Source: Polyodon spathula
Lineage: Eukaryota; Chordata; Actinopteri; Acipenseriformes; Polyodontidae
Reading direction: 5' to 3'
NCBI RefSeq assembly: GCF_017654505.1
Contig: NC_054559.1
Span: 3,914,781-3,978,780 of the forward strand
DNA: 64,000 nucleotides
In this document: positions 21,813 through 35,000 of the stretch, one piece after another
Layout: each line of letters opens with the position of its first letter
How positions within the stretch are numbered: the first letter of the stretch is position 1
Made by a program: the position numbers and the translations under genes
Notes under the pieces: model-generated
The model's database searches: none
What the model saw: only the letters and a program-made list of their open reading frames with translations
What the model was told of the DNA's origin: nothing

Positions 21813-22593
21813 TGTAACAGGGGAGATCTGTGCTGACTGTCTGACACATGCATGGTACTGCAGGACAAAGGCAGCAGCCTCGTAAGATCCACCTGTCAGT
21901 CATGGCAATGACACAGAGAGGTGGGGAAGAGGGTGTCTTGGTTTTCCCTCTCTCTGAGAAGCAGACCTTGGGGGATTGCTCAGCCCATAGTACTGTGCTT
22001 GGTTGTGCATTCGGGTGGCCGTGGCTGGGAATACACAGAGACGCTGGCTGAGAAGGCTGGTGTAAACATAGACTAGGCAGGAACGCCAGTGGTTGGAGCG
22101 AGTGACCAAAATAGGCAAGCACAGCTGAGGAAGACAGCCAAACTAGAGAAAGAAGACCATAGAATATAAAGTATTACATACCTGGGGAGATGTGTGTAGA
22201 TATACAGGGAACTCTGGCCACCCAAGTGTATAAAGAATAGCCAAGCGTAGGACAGAGACCAAAACGGACCGGCATAGCAGCAGTGGGGGCACTGCGTAAG
22301 CAGCACTTTTTGTTTTGTAATTTTATTACTGTGTTTTATTTTCCCTTTTTCTTTCGCCTTTTGTTTTCATTATTCTTTTGAGCACATGTCAGTGCCCAGC
22401 ACTGATTTGCCTACCAACATTGGTAGTCCTGTGAACCTGTCTACCATCGCTGATATTCAGGCCACAGACAACAGCGTCCTCTGTGGGCTAAAAGAAAATA
22501 TATAAAAATAATAAAACTGGGCACCAGTGCGGTGTTTTCAATCAAACCTTCTGTCTCCTGTGTGTGTCAGTGAATTCCCACCACCCTTCCACA
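21813..22593 (+). mobile_element. Solo LTR family A, 781 bp, with ATCAC target duplication
   Basis: It starts TGTAACAGGGGAGATCTGTG and ends CCACCCTTCCACA, flanked by ATCAC at 21808-21812 and 22594-22598. A second, diverged copy in the opposite orientation is at 33923-34629. No coding interior is present. Confidence 0.87.
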
Positions 22594-22930
22594 ATCACTG
22601 TGTAGCATGTTTTTTTCATGTGGTACAACACTAGGTTAAAGAAGTCTCTGTTTGCAAATCTTGCCTTCTTATTGTCTTGCACATCCTTGGACCCCACCCC
22701 TTCAGAGCTCTCCTTCCTGTAACAAACCAACCAGCTACTTCCCCTATTGACTAACATGCTTTGCAGCCAGTAAGATGAAGTAAAGCAGTAATTGACTTCC
22801 TAGAAGGCAAAGCAAGAAAACTGTTAACTTTTTTTAACCCAGTGCCACCCAATCCTATTGTCACTCATTGTCTAATTAATTGAACCCTTGTCTGACCACC
22901 TGTTTGACAGAACTTTTTTCTGTCTGGCAG

Positions 22931-23076
22931 CTTTACTGAAGCAATGAGGAAACAGCCTAAACTGGAGCTCCTGGAAAGTCCAGAGGCATTTTATAGCGGC
23001 TTGGCAATCCTGGGTATTGGGTGTTTATTTGTATTCAGCAGCTATTATGCCCTCGGATTCACTGGAACATTTTTAG
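22931..23076 (+). CDS. pemt: pemt exon with GxG motif (third TM region)
   Basis: The acceptor TTTTTTCTGTCTGGCAG precedes the exon. Its first base C completes a codon (TG|C expected for the Cys before FTEAM). It encodes [10 protein letters not shown]..., then a hydrophobic stretch with LGIG (the family GxG AdoMet motif), and ends ALGFTGTFL plus the first G of a Gly codon. The donor is GTAAGA at 23077. The exon is 146 bp. An ATG at 22944 is internal and not a start. Confidence 0.93.
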
Positions 23077-26000
23077 GTAAGAGTGTAACTTTTTTTTCTG
23101 AAGCACAAAAAAAGTCCATTAAAGTTGTACAGAATTGCATGCAATGTTTGTAACAAACACATTTCATACAATTTGTTGTATCCCATGATGTCCGTATCAT
23201 AGCAATATGTTTTTCAACATAATCCTGATTGTATTGATATTTTAATTCACACATCATAGGTAAATCAACTAGGGAATTAATCTAATTCAGTGTTTTACTC
23301 AGGAACGTTCACCAGGAGAAAGTCAATGTTTCTTTTAAACATAACAGTGTATCCGGTCCGTGCACCCTCTTGCAGCAATGTTGGTGATTTGCAATGAGTG
23401 GTAACAGAAATTGTAGGAAAGGAAAACCAGCATACACTGCGACCCTTAGAAGAGAAATTCTCTTTCTCCTAGCAAATGCTACTGAGTAAATGTTGAGAAA
23501 TATGTTCCCCAGTAAATTTGTGACTCATCTACTGTATGATTTGAAAAAGTCTGCAATATTTTAAAAAATACAACACTACAGTACAGACAACACAGGACAC
23601 ACAGAAGGTTATGTGTTTCCTGTAAACTAACAGTTTATTTCTGAAGGACAGGTAAGTGCCCAGACTGATTGGTTTCTAAAGGAAGATAAGGAAGGTTCCA
23701 TTTGCATATGTAAAATGAAGTCCTGAATGAGTATGGATCCTAAATGGCCTAATATGGTGGGTTCAGATAGCCGGAATTCAACAGAAGCAGTCTGCACTTG
23801 CTTGCACTCGCTCTTCTGTCCTTGTAGCTCCTATCTGAATAGATATCAATGGCTGGAAATGAATCTCCTTAACAGCACTCTTGTACCCTCTTTTAAATGC
23901 AAATCGGAAATAAGATTGTTTTTTGTTTTTTTTTTAAAGCAAGAATTACATTGACAAATTTAGGAATTCTATTTTTCTAGTTTTTTTTAAGATGATTATG
24001 GCAGACATTAAAAATAGAAATCCTGTGTTTACAAGTATAAGATATGATGTTATAGTCCTGGAATAGTCTCGCTCTGTCCTGCACTGGGACCATGGCCACA
24101 TATTACCTGCACACTGCTTTGTTTTTCAAAGGAATCAAGATGGTCTTAAGAACTTTTTTTTTTTTAAATAGCGATGACATCATGTAATGATAAATGATAT
24201 GTTTACTCAGAAGCCCACAGTTCAGTAGTTTTTCAGTGATTTTTTTGTATCCCCGACTGGAGATGAAATCCCCTGCCAATGGGATGATCTGTACAGTGGA
24301 GAGTGTTGTTCACACCTCCTGGATGAAACCCCCTGTAATAGGATGTTCTGTACAGTGGAGAGTGTCGTACATGGAATGTTCCCTATCAAGTATGGAATGT
24401 ATACCTCCTAAATACCCCAAACCTGAAAAATTAATATACCAAAGCTATGCACCAGTGCCTGTGATTCAGTCATGCCCGCCCCCCGAGGGCATAAGAAGAC
24501 TGCACGCAGATACCAGCATCATTTTTCCTTTCAGAGAACTGAACCTCGACGAGGAGAGCCAGATGACAGATGAGTGCTTGTTACTTTTTATCTGCATCTG
24601 TTATTTGCTAATTGTGTATTATAATGTGATAATTATTTATGTTGTTTTAGTTTTACTAATTACACATATTATTTTGCACATAGCCTGTTGTTTGTTACAT
24701 CCCACAGTGGCCTTGTGCCCCACATGAAGCCGGTGGCTCCTGTTGCTCCTTCCCAGGGACCAAGGTTACAGCACCGGTAACGTCCCGACCCGGTGCAAGT
24801 CATTGTACATGTGCCATACCGAGGGCATCATAGCGAGGGTATCAACTGGTACCGTATTGTACCGAGAGTACTGTACTGAACTGCAGTTCCATCCCAGTAC
24901 ATTACCGTTCTGACTTGGTGCAAAGTCACCATCCCTGATTCAGAAGACTTGGTTCAGGTCTTGACCCGCCTTGTTAAAGTTTTTTACAGTACTGTAGACT
25001 GCATCCAACCTGTTGCATTTCTGTACAGCGGTGTTGCTGCTGAGCAGACTGTGTCAGCAGTTTTTTGCAGTACTGTACACTGCACATGCCCTGTTACATT
25101 ACTGTACAGTGGCTGTGATGCTTGAGCAGACTGAAGCAGCAGTTTTTTCCAATACTGTACACTGGGTTTTATCCCTGTGGCATATGCAAGTCCAGCCTTC
25201 CAACAGAGGATAAGCATGACAGGTGCTCTTTCTGCCTGGGGCCAGAGCATGCCAATCAGGCACTCACTGACTGCAGTTTCTGTGACTTTTGTGAGAGTTT
25301 CTCTAAGCGCACACAGGAGAAACGTGTCTCGCAGCTCTGCAAAGCACTCCATGTCCATTCCACGTAGACAGGGCTCTCCTCCATACTATTAAAGAGATGA
25401 CTGTGTCCTCTCAAGATAACTCTGTGCCAAGGGAGAGCAGAATTGCCCAATGGAAGAGCCCACGTAGGAAGCCATCTGTACAGTCTTCCTCATCATCCTC
25501 TGCCTCTCCTCCTCCTCCTCCATCAAGGAAGAGGAAGAGAAAGAGTCACCGGTCCAAGAGATCGGCGGACTCCGAGCAGATGTAGAAACTCTGGGCAGCT
25601 ATTTCCCATCAGGGCACACTGCTTGCTGCGCTGCTGTGTGAGCATGCTGCTCTGCCATGCCGTCTGCGTGTCACACCTACATTTTTGCATATATCTGGAT
25701 AATCGCTTATCAGATGGTCATCAAACTTGGTCATTCGTATTCTGTACTATTCTGCACATACAGTTAGTGCTGGGACAAATATCCGAATATTCAAATGAAT
25801 AATTTTTTGACATGTATTCGGATCCAAAAATCAGATATTCATATTCTCTAGAAATGACAAAATTACCTTGTACTTGTTTACCGCCTCACCAGAAGTTGCG
25901 CGACAGTTTTAAAAATGGCAAATGAAAAAGAGCTCTGTGTGATATGCAAGATTAATATATATATAAAAAAAACACAGGATCAACGCAGCAGCTCGCTGAA

Positions 26001-29000
26001 ACAGTGCCTAACCTGCTGGAAATGTTGTGTAATGATTATTATATAGATTGTATATAATATATAATTTTTGTTGCGACTTTCTGTTATATGGAGTGTAATT
26101 AATGACTGTAATTAATTACAATTTGCCAAAAGCAACCAAAAAATAAACTGATTAATTGAAAATGTGCAAAAGAAAACAAAAATGAAAAAACAGAAGGAAA
26201 AAAAAAACATTCATATTATGATCATGTTGCACAAGGCGAAGCTGTTCACTGACTTGAATGGCAGAAAGTTGGCGTGGTCCCGTGTAGTTGGGATTTGTCG
26301 AGACCCTAACTCAGCTTTGTGTTTGTGTACAAACACAAAATAAAGCAAATTTTATATAGATATATATATATATATATATAATATATAGTATAATATATAT
26401 ATATATATATAATCGGAAAATAGGTCCTTGTGCCTTTGAATCTCCTCATTCCAGTGAAGTATCGTAAGCAGGGCTGTCTCTCAGTGCCTGAGTAAAAAGA
26501 GTTGAATGGCCATGCGGGATATTTAACATTGGGCGGACCCTAAAAGGTTAAAGCAGTCCTGATCACCCAGGAACTGGATGCTTACAGGCTACATGTGTGG
26601 GCCAATTGAAGTTAATTATACCTAATGCTATGATAATCTTGATCCCCTGCCTAACCACACCTGTAGCCTGGTCGGCCGTTAACATCTTTGCATCATGGCA
26701 GGCAAGTATGCTGACCGCAGGTCTATCTGGGTGTTGTCAGCAACACCCAGATAGAGCTGGCTCACAATGTCTATGGCCACCGTTTACTGTGAAGAAACAG
26801 CAATGGCAAGGAATGAAAAATAAAAAGTAGAAAAATAAATAAAATACTGTGTCAGCTTTATGTATTGCTTATTTCAGGAACAGACAAAACAACGTTTAAC
26901 TTGAACTGCTATATGTGGCCTCCTTTGTTTTGCAGTTAATGCACTGAGGTAAAGTAAGGCCTACACAACGTATTCTTTACTCCTGGGATATTTCTTCAAT
27001 TTAACGTGTTACATAATGTAACGTCTTGCTGTAAAATAAAGGCACACACACACAGGGGCCACACCCCTCTGCCCCTGCTGCTATGCTGTCTCTGCCTGCG
27101 TTCTGAGCAAAATGGTGGTTTTTATTACTTTTTGAAAATTAGCTAATATCTGAACAAATATTTAAATTATGAGCGAACATCCAAACATAAAAATCCTACT
27201 GTCGTCCCAGCACTACATACTGTACTTATTTGCTATAACGAAAGTGTTGGGGTCCAAGCCTTTTGTTCGTTGTATTAAGGGGTTCATTATAGCGAATGGA
27301 CAATCAAAATGAACAATAAACTGTTGGAGTAAATTCATGAGATGATATTGTGAATAAAACTAGAATTACATGTACCTGTTCATCTCATGTATGTAGTATT
27401 CTGCCTTTGCTTTATCCTATTCATTAAACAGTTAAAACGCAGTACAAAAAGCAATTATCCCAAATTGAAGCTGAACTTTTATTCAAACTCAATTTGACAG
27501 GAATCGTTTCAAAGTACACCAAATCTGATATATGTTGTGGTCGTCAGCTTTATTCATGACAGTTATAGGTGTGAACGTACTGCTGTGGCAATGAGGGGAT
27601 GCCTGTTACTGATATACCTGTCGGGTTGGAACAGTGGTCATTTGAAGAGCATCTATATGCAAGTTTGGGTCATTGCAATGCAATAAAAGCTGGGGTGGGG
27701 GCTGCAGCTTTTATTTATTCTGTAGTGTATGTGACAAAACTGTTGAACTCTTTATTAAGGTGAAATGTGAATGGTCAGGCTTCATCCCAGGTAACTGGGC
27801 CAGGTTGGTTGTAACCTAGATTTGTATTTGTAGTTTTTATTTTGGCCTTACCTCTCTCTTCCCATGTGTGACATGATAGCCGGGTGTTGGAGGCAGGAAG
27901 GAGAACTGCAAATGTTTATTTTTTCAAAATAAAAATGACAAACAAAAAGAGTCAAAATAAAAAGGTTAAACAAAACAATCACGCACCTACAAATAATGAA
28001 CAGAAAATCCTTCACCCAAGTCTTGCACTATCACGGTGAGTTTTAAACATAACCAGAGGTGCATTTGTCTCTCCAGGAACCTCAAAACCTCCCTCTCAAT
28101 GGAGCTTCTAGCTCCCTTTTTATATCATGTTGCTGTTCCCAATTAGCACCAATTATCTAATTTGGGAACAGCCACATTCTCACATGCATTTTGCAGGGAT
28201 AGGAATTAACCCCATCCCTGCCAACCACCTCCACAAACCCACAAACACAACAGTTACTTACAAGCAGGGCTCTGCCCTGCTACACCATGTTATTTTATTT
28301 ATTTTTATCCTCGAAATGGCAGCAGAGCTGATATTCAAGGGTGCTTTAAATGTACAGTAACATTAAGAAATAAAATGTAGTAATTCACGGATGACCTCGT
28401 TGGCTAGTCTGCAGTTTGGTGAGCCCTGTTACTCCTGTGGTTCTGTGTTTAACATTTGTTCTAATTTTTAATATATTTTGAGGAGTGCTGAATTATTACA
28501 CTGTGTAACAATTTTTTTTTTTTTTTTTTGTTCCTGGGTAGTAAGTGTTATTTCCTAATTGCTTATGCCTCAAAAGTATAGAAAATGGCTTTTATTCCCC
28601 ACAAACCTTGCTTTTGTGACCAGGACAGGTAAATTTCAAAATATCACTATTTCCAATGAGAAAACGGGCGCTTTTGTGTCTTTTCGTTCACATAAAGTCA
28701 GAAAAAAACAACGTATGAATCCAAATTAACATGTATTTATACTAAAGTAATACAAAAATGACTACAAAAGATTTAGAAGGGAGTAGTTTTTTGAGATTTA
28801 CGATTATACTGTAAATTTACTCAATGACTAAACAAAAACTACTCAATGTTAGGCAGGAGCTTCAGTGACCAAGACAGCTCAACTTGCTGATGTTTCATGA
28901 GCAATGGTGTCCAAGGTGATGTCGGCATGGAACGCCGAGGGAAAAACATCATCAGCAAAGGGCAACAGTAGGCGGAAGAGCATGCAGATCAATTGACTGC

Positions 29001-32000
29001 AAATTTCAACCTGGGGCGCGAACAGCCAGTTTCATCAAAAACGGTCCGCAGAGCGGAATACCATAGTCAGGTTCAGTGCACAAACTGCTTATCACACCTG
29101 GCAATGCACGTTTTTGAGTCCAGTGTTGCAAAGAGCACAAGTAATGGACTACCGAGCAGTGGAGAAATGTGATATGGTCAGATGAATCATCCTTCACCAT
29201 GTTTTCGACAAATGGACGAGTGCATGTGTGGCGCCAACCTAAAGAACTCTTCAGCCCTGAGTGCTTAGTCCCAACAGTGAAGGGTTCTGTTGGTTCCGTA
29301 ATGTTGTGGGGTGTATTTTCCTGGCATAGTTTGGGTGCACTCATTCCCTTATAAAGCAAGGTCAATGCTAATCGCTACTTAATGGTACTGAGTGATCATC
29401 TTCACCCTATGTTGCAGCATTTCTGTCCTGCCGGGTGGGGTTTCTTACAGGATGACAATGCCCCCATCCTCAGAGCACGTGTGGTTGCCCAGTGGTTTGA
29501 TGAGCATGACACTGATGTTATCCATATGTCATGGCTTTCTCAGTCGCCAGATCTGAACCCAATTGAGCATTTATGGGATATTCTGGAACGACACCTGAGA
29601 CAGCTTTTTCCACCTCTATCAACCAGACGTGAGTTGATTGATTTTCTCTTGGAAGAATGGTGCCACAAACTGCCTTCTGCTTCAGCCAAATATTTCAAAT
29701 TTTGATTCATCAGTCCAGAGTACCTGCTGCCATTTTTCTGCACCCCAGTTCCTGTGTTTTCGTGCATAGTTGAGTCACTTCGCCTTGTTTCCACGTCGTA
29801 GGTATGGCTTTTTGGCCGCAAGTCTTCAATGAAGGCCACTTCTGACCAGACTTCTCCAGACAGTAGATGGATGTACCAGGGTCCCACTGTTTACTGCCAA
29901 TTCTGAGCTGATGGCACTGCTGGACATCTTCCGATTGTGAAGGGAAGTAAGCATGATGTGTCTTTCATCTGCTGCAGTAAGTTTCCTTGGCTGACCACTG
30001 CGTCTACAGTCCTCAACGTTGCCCGTTTCTTTGTGCTTCTCAAAAGAGCTTGGACAGTACATCTGGAAACCCCTGTCTGCCTTGAAATTTCTGCCTGGGA
30101 GAGACCTTGCTGATGCAGTATAACTACATTGTATCTTGTTGCTGTGCTTAGTCTTGCCATGGTGAATTACTTTTGACAGTAAACTGTCTTAAGCAACCTC
30201 TCTCACCTTGTTAGCTGAGTTGGGCTGTTCTTCACCCAGTTTTATTCCTCCTACACAGCTGTTTCTGTTTCAGTTAATGATTGTGTTGCAACCTACATAT
30301 TGATTTGATGATCATTAGCACCTGTTTGGTATAATTGTTTAATCATACACCTGACTATATGTCTACAAAATCCCTGACTTTGTGCAAGTGTACCTAGAAG
30401 AATTGATGCTGTTTTGAAGGCAAAGGGTGGTCACACCAAATATTGATTTGATGTAGATTTTTCTTCTGTTCACTCACTTTGCATTTTGTTAATTGATAAA
30501 TATAAACTATTAACATGTCTATTTTTTAAAGCATTCTTACTTTACAGCATTTTTTCACACCTGCCTAAAACTTTTGGACAGTACTGTATGTAGGTAATGG
30601 AAGTGCATAAGTGTTTCAATGAACAAATATATATTTAATAGTATTTTTACTTGTTACATTAAACCAATGTTCTTCTGCTTTAGAACATAAAGTTTACAAA
30701 TGAGGAGGCCATTTGGCCAATCTTGCTTGTTTGGTTGTTAGTATCTTATAGATCCCATAATCTAATCAAGCAGCTTCTTGAAGGATCCCAGGGTGTCAGC
30801 TTCAACACTACTGGGGAATTGGTTCCAGACTCCCACAATTCTATGTGCCTCCTATTTTCTGTTCTGAATGCCCCTTTGTCTAATCTCCATTTGTGACCCC
30901 TGGTCCTTGTTTCTTTTTTCAGGTCAAAAAAGTCCCTTGAGTAGACATTGTCAATACCTTAATTATTAATTTTGAATCCTTGAATCAGATCACCGCATAG
31001 TTTTCTTTTTTTAAGACTGAATAAATTATTATTTTTTTAGCCTGTCTGCGTATGACATGTTTTAAACCAGGGATAATTCTGGTCACTCTTCTTTGCACTC
31101 CCTCTAGAGCAGCAATATCCTTTTTTGTAGAGAGGTGACCAGAACTAAACACAATATTCTAGAGGAGGTCTTACTAATGCATTGTGCAGTTTTAACATTA
31201 CTTCCCCTGATTTATGTTCAACACTTTTCACTAAATATCCAAGCATTTCGTTGGCCTTTTTTATAGCTTCCCCACATTGTCTAGATGAATACATTTCTGA
31301 GTCAACATAAACTCCTAGATCTTTTTTATAGGATCCTTCTTCAATTTCAGTACATCCCTGTGACAGAGATCGAATTATTCTTGGTGTTAGACCTGTGAGG
31401 GCACTGTGTAAAGGGAACAGAGTACCCTGGACTAAAAGGCATGACAATTTATTCCCGTGGGTAGGTGGAAGTCAGCCAGCTAGTACCTCTACGTTAGTAA
31501 AAAAAATGCTCCAAGGGGAGCGCAACTACTCCATTGTCGAAAAAGAGTGTTTGGCCATCAAATGGGCTACTCACTCTTTGAGATACTACCTGCGTACTAC
31601 CATTACTACCATTTGATCTTGTTACCAACCACGCCCCATTCAAGTGGTTACGCACAATGAAGGACAGCAATGCCCAGATAACTCGATGGTATCTGGCATT
31701 GTAGCCCTTCATGTACCACATGGTACACCGTGCGGAGAAAGACCACCAAAATACAGATTATTGGGATATGTGACAGAGATCAAATTATTCTTGGTGTTAG
31801 ATCTCCCTCCCTATCTGGGATTGCGCTATGTAAAGGGAACAGAGGACCCTGGACTAAAAGGCATGACAATTTATTCCCGAGGGTAGGTGGAAATCGGATG
31901 GCTAGAAAAGGGACTGAAATGGTGTGGCATCCGTGGATTGGAGAGGCGGATGAGCTCGTTCACCAAGGGGTTATGAAGGAGGGTTTAAATAGGGGTCGTA

Positions 32001-35000
32001 GCAAAGTAATCTGTTCCTTTGTAAATGGTTAAAAATTACCTAACTGGAGACCCTGTGTTACCAAAAATGTGAGTGTTGTGTTTGTTAGTTTGTCTAGTTA
32101 AACTGTCTGTTTGTCTATTTTTCTAAAAAGACTACTAACACTATCCAGAGCTGTAGCCGCAGGCCAGCATCAAACCTAGACACCAGCACTTCCCTTTTCA
32201 CTGAGAACTTTTCAACACGAGCACTTGATTCACTCACTGTAGAAACTGTGTCTGTGTTTTGTGTTTCGTGTGGGTGAGATAAAGACTGGACTTTTGGTTT
32301 CAGGTCAAACCCGAGGATTTACAAACGAATTGATACACACTGCTGTTTCAGTTCATTCATTGTTGTTTACAGGTGTTTGCCATAAGGCTCTGGAAATTGT
32401 AATTCTCAATAAACACCCTTGCACCTGGATATCATTGTCTGTCTGCTTATTCTGTTTGCATTCACCTGTGTTCACTCACCACTTTGTCACACTCCCATAT
32501 GGTATTTATAATTTACATTTGTATTGCCTGCATGCAGTACCTTACATTTTTCTATATTAAATGTTATGTGCCATGTGTCTGCTCAGTTCTGAATGCTGTC
32601 TGGACCATTTTGAATGACCTTTGCTGCTGCAACAGTGTTTGCCACTCCCCCTATTTTTGTGTCATCTGCAAATTTAACAAGTTTGCTTAATATACCAGAA
32701 TCTAAGTCATTAATGTAGATTAGGAAGAGCAGAGGGCCTAATACTGATCCCTGTGGTACTCCACTGGTTACCTCGTTCCATTTTGAGGCTTCTTCTCCTC
32801 TATTGATTACTTTCTGTTTTTTACATGTTAATCCCTCCCTGATCCATGTGAACGCATTTCCTTGAATTCCTACAGTTTGAGAATTAATCTTTTATGTGGG
32901 ACTCTTTGGAAATCTAAATAAAACCATGACATATACTGGATAATATATATGTTATCCATGGTCGATGTTGCATCCTTAAAAAAAATCAAGCAGGTTAGTT
33001 AGACACGATCTCCCTTTTCTTAAAACCATGCTGACTGTCTCCTAGGATACTGTTACCATAGAGGTAACTTTCTATTTTGGATCTTATTATAGTTTCCATA
33101 AGTTTACGTATAATAGAAGTCAGGCTTATTGGTCTGTAGTTACCTGGTTCGGTTTTGTGTCCCTTTTTGTGGATCGGTATTACCTTTGCACTTCTCCAGT
33201 CTGTCGGTACAACCTCTGTGTTGAGACTGCTGCGTGATCTTGGTTAGCAGTTTGTAAATTACTTCTTTCACTTCGTTGAGTACTATTGCGAGGATCTCAT
33301 CTGGCCCAGGAGATTTGTTTATTTTAAGAGCTCCTAGTCCCTTTAACACTTCGGCCTCTGTTATGCTAAACTTATTTAAAACTGGATTATAGCAGGTCGA
33401 CATGTGGGGCATGTTGTCCGTATCCTCCTTTGTAAAAACTTGTGAAAAGTAATCTTTTTTTTTTTAAATATATTTGCTATTTTTTTTCTTTTCATCTATG
33501 ATTTTGACAATTGTATTTCTTAGACATTTCACTTCCTCCTTGAATGTTCTTTTGCTGTTGTAATATTGGAAAAACTTTTTGGAATTGGCTTTAGGCCCCT
33601 TGGCAATGTTCATTTCTATCTCAATCTTGGCCTTTCTAACTTTCTTTTTGACTTGCGTTTGCAGTTCCCAGTACTCTTTCTATGCAATTTGTTCTTGTCC
33701 TTTGTGGCATGCGGGGCCCTATTCAAATGAGTTATCTAAAATCTGTTTTGATGGATCAAAGAAGTATGCATTAACTGTTCTGCCTTTTATAAAAAGCAAG
33801 GTTTGATTTTAATGCTTGTCCATTTGCCTGGGACAGTCAAACATGTGAACAGACAAGTGCTTCAATTAGAAAAATCCCTTCAAATCTAACCCTGTAAAGT
33901 ATAAATATATACTGTATGATTGTGTAGAAGGGTGGTGGGTAATTCACTGACACAGGAGACAGACAGGTGGATTTGGCAACACCGCACAGGTGCCCAGTTT
34001 TATTTCAGGGTGCTATTTTTCTTTTAGCCCGCAGATGGCGCTGTGGGTCCGTGGTCTTATTTACCAGCAATGGTAAACAGAACCACGGGCATACCAAGCA
34101 ATGGTACACAATACCGGCACCCTTGCAGGTGCTTCGAAACAATAATTCAAAACAGAAGCACAAAGAAACAGGGAAAATAAAACAGTAACAAAACCACAAA
34201 GGTGCTGCACTTGACAGCTATATCCCAGTCGTCGCTACCCATGCGACCCGGATCACCGTCCTACACTGCCAGCTAACTAGCCTGCTCCGTTACAATACTC
34301 CAGGGTCTGCCCAAGGGTTCCCCGCTCTCACTGTCTCACTTTGACACACTCAGTTTCGGTTTCTCCCGACTGGTTCTCGGTCCTCGACCAGCGCTTCCGC
34401 ACTCTCGGCGCATTTAAAGGGCAGACCTGAGGAAACAGCAGAGCATTTTTTTATAGGGCTAGCAATCTCCCAAGACTCACCTCTCAGCCATTCATAGAGG
34501 GGGGGAAAGTCCATACACCCACTTTCCCACCTCCCCGTGTCACTGCCGTGACTCACAGACGACTGCCGCCCTCTTCCTGCGGTACTGTGAGCACGCCAGC
34601 AGAGTCAGCACAGATCTCCCCCTGCTACAGATTGTTTCTTACTATTTAACAGTATATTGATGCAGTTACATTTAAAAGCAAAATGCGCTAATTTACAAAG
34701 TGTAAAGTAATATTGTAAATTAACACTACTTGCTTCCTACACATATACCGTGCCTATAGAAAGTCTACACCCCCTTTCAAAATTTTCACCTTTTCTTGCC
34801 TTAGAGCCTGGAATTAAAATACAGTAAAATTGTTTTTTTTTCTTTAATTTATCAACACATCCTACCCCACAACTTCCAAGTGAAAAATATATTCTAGAAA
34901 TCTGTAGAAAATTAATTAAAAATAAAAACCGAAATAGCTTGGTTGGATAAGTGTCCACTCCCCTTGTAATAGCAATCCTAAATTAGCTCAGGTGTAACCA

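Larger units (their letters stand above)
30683..33702 (-). mobile_element. CR1-like LINE, copy 4, diverged and split by an LTR element
   Basis: The 3' part is 30683-31358 and the 5' part is 32492-33702; together they are colinear with the other LINE copies from the 3' tail to the Lys-rich linker before RT. Many stops and indels show it is older than copies 1 and 5. Fragments include [20 protein letters not shown] and [20 protein letters not shown]. The insert at 31359-32491 is listed separately. Confidence 0.85.
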
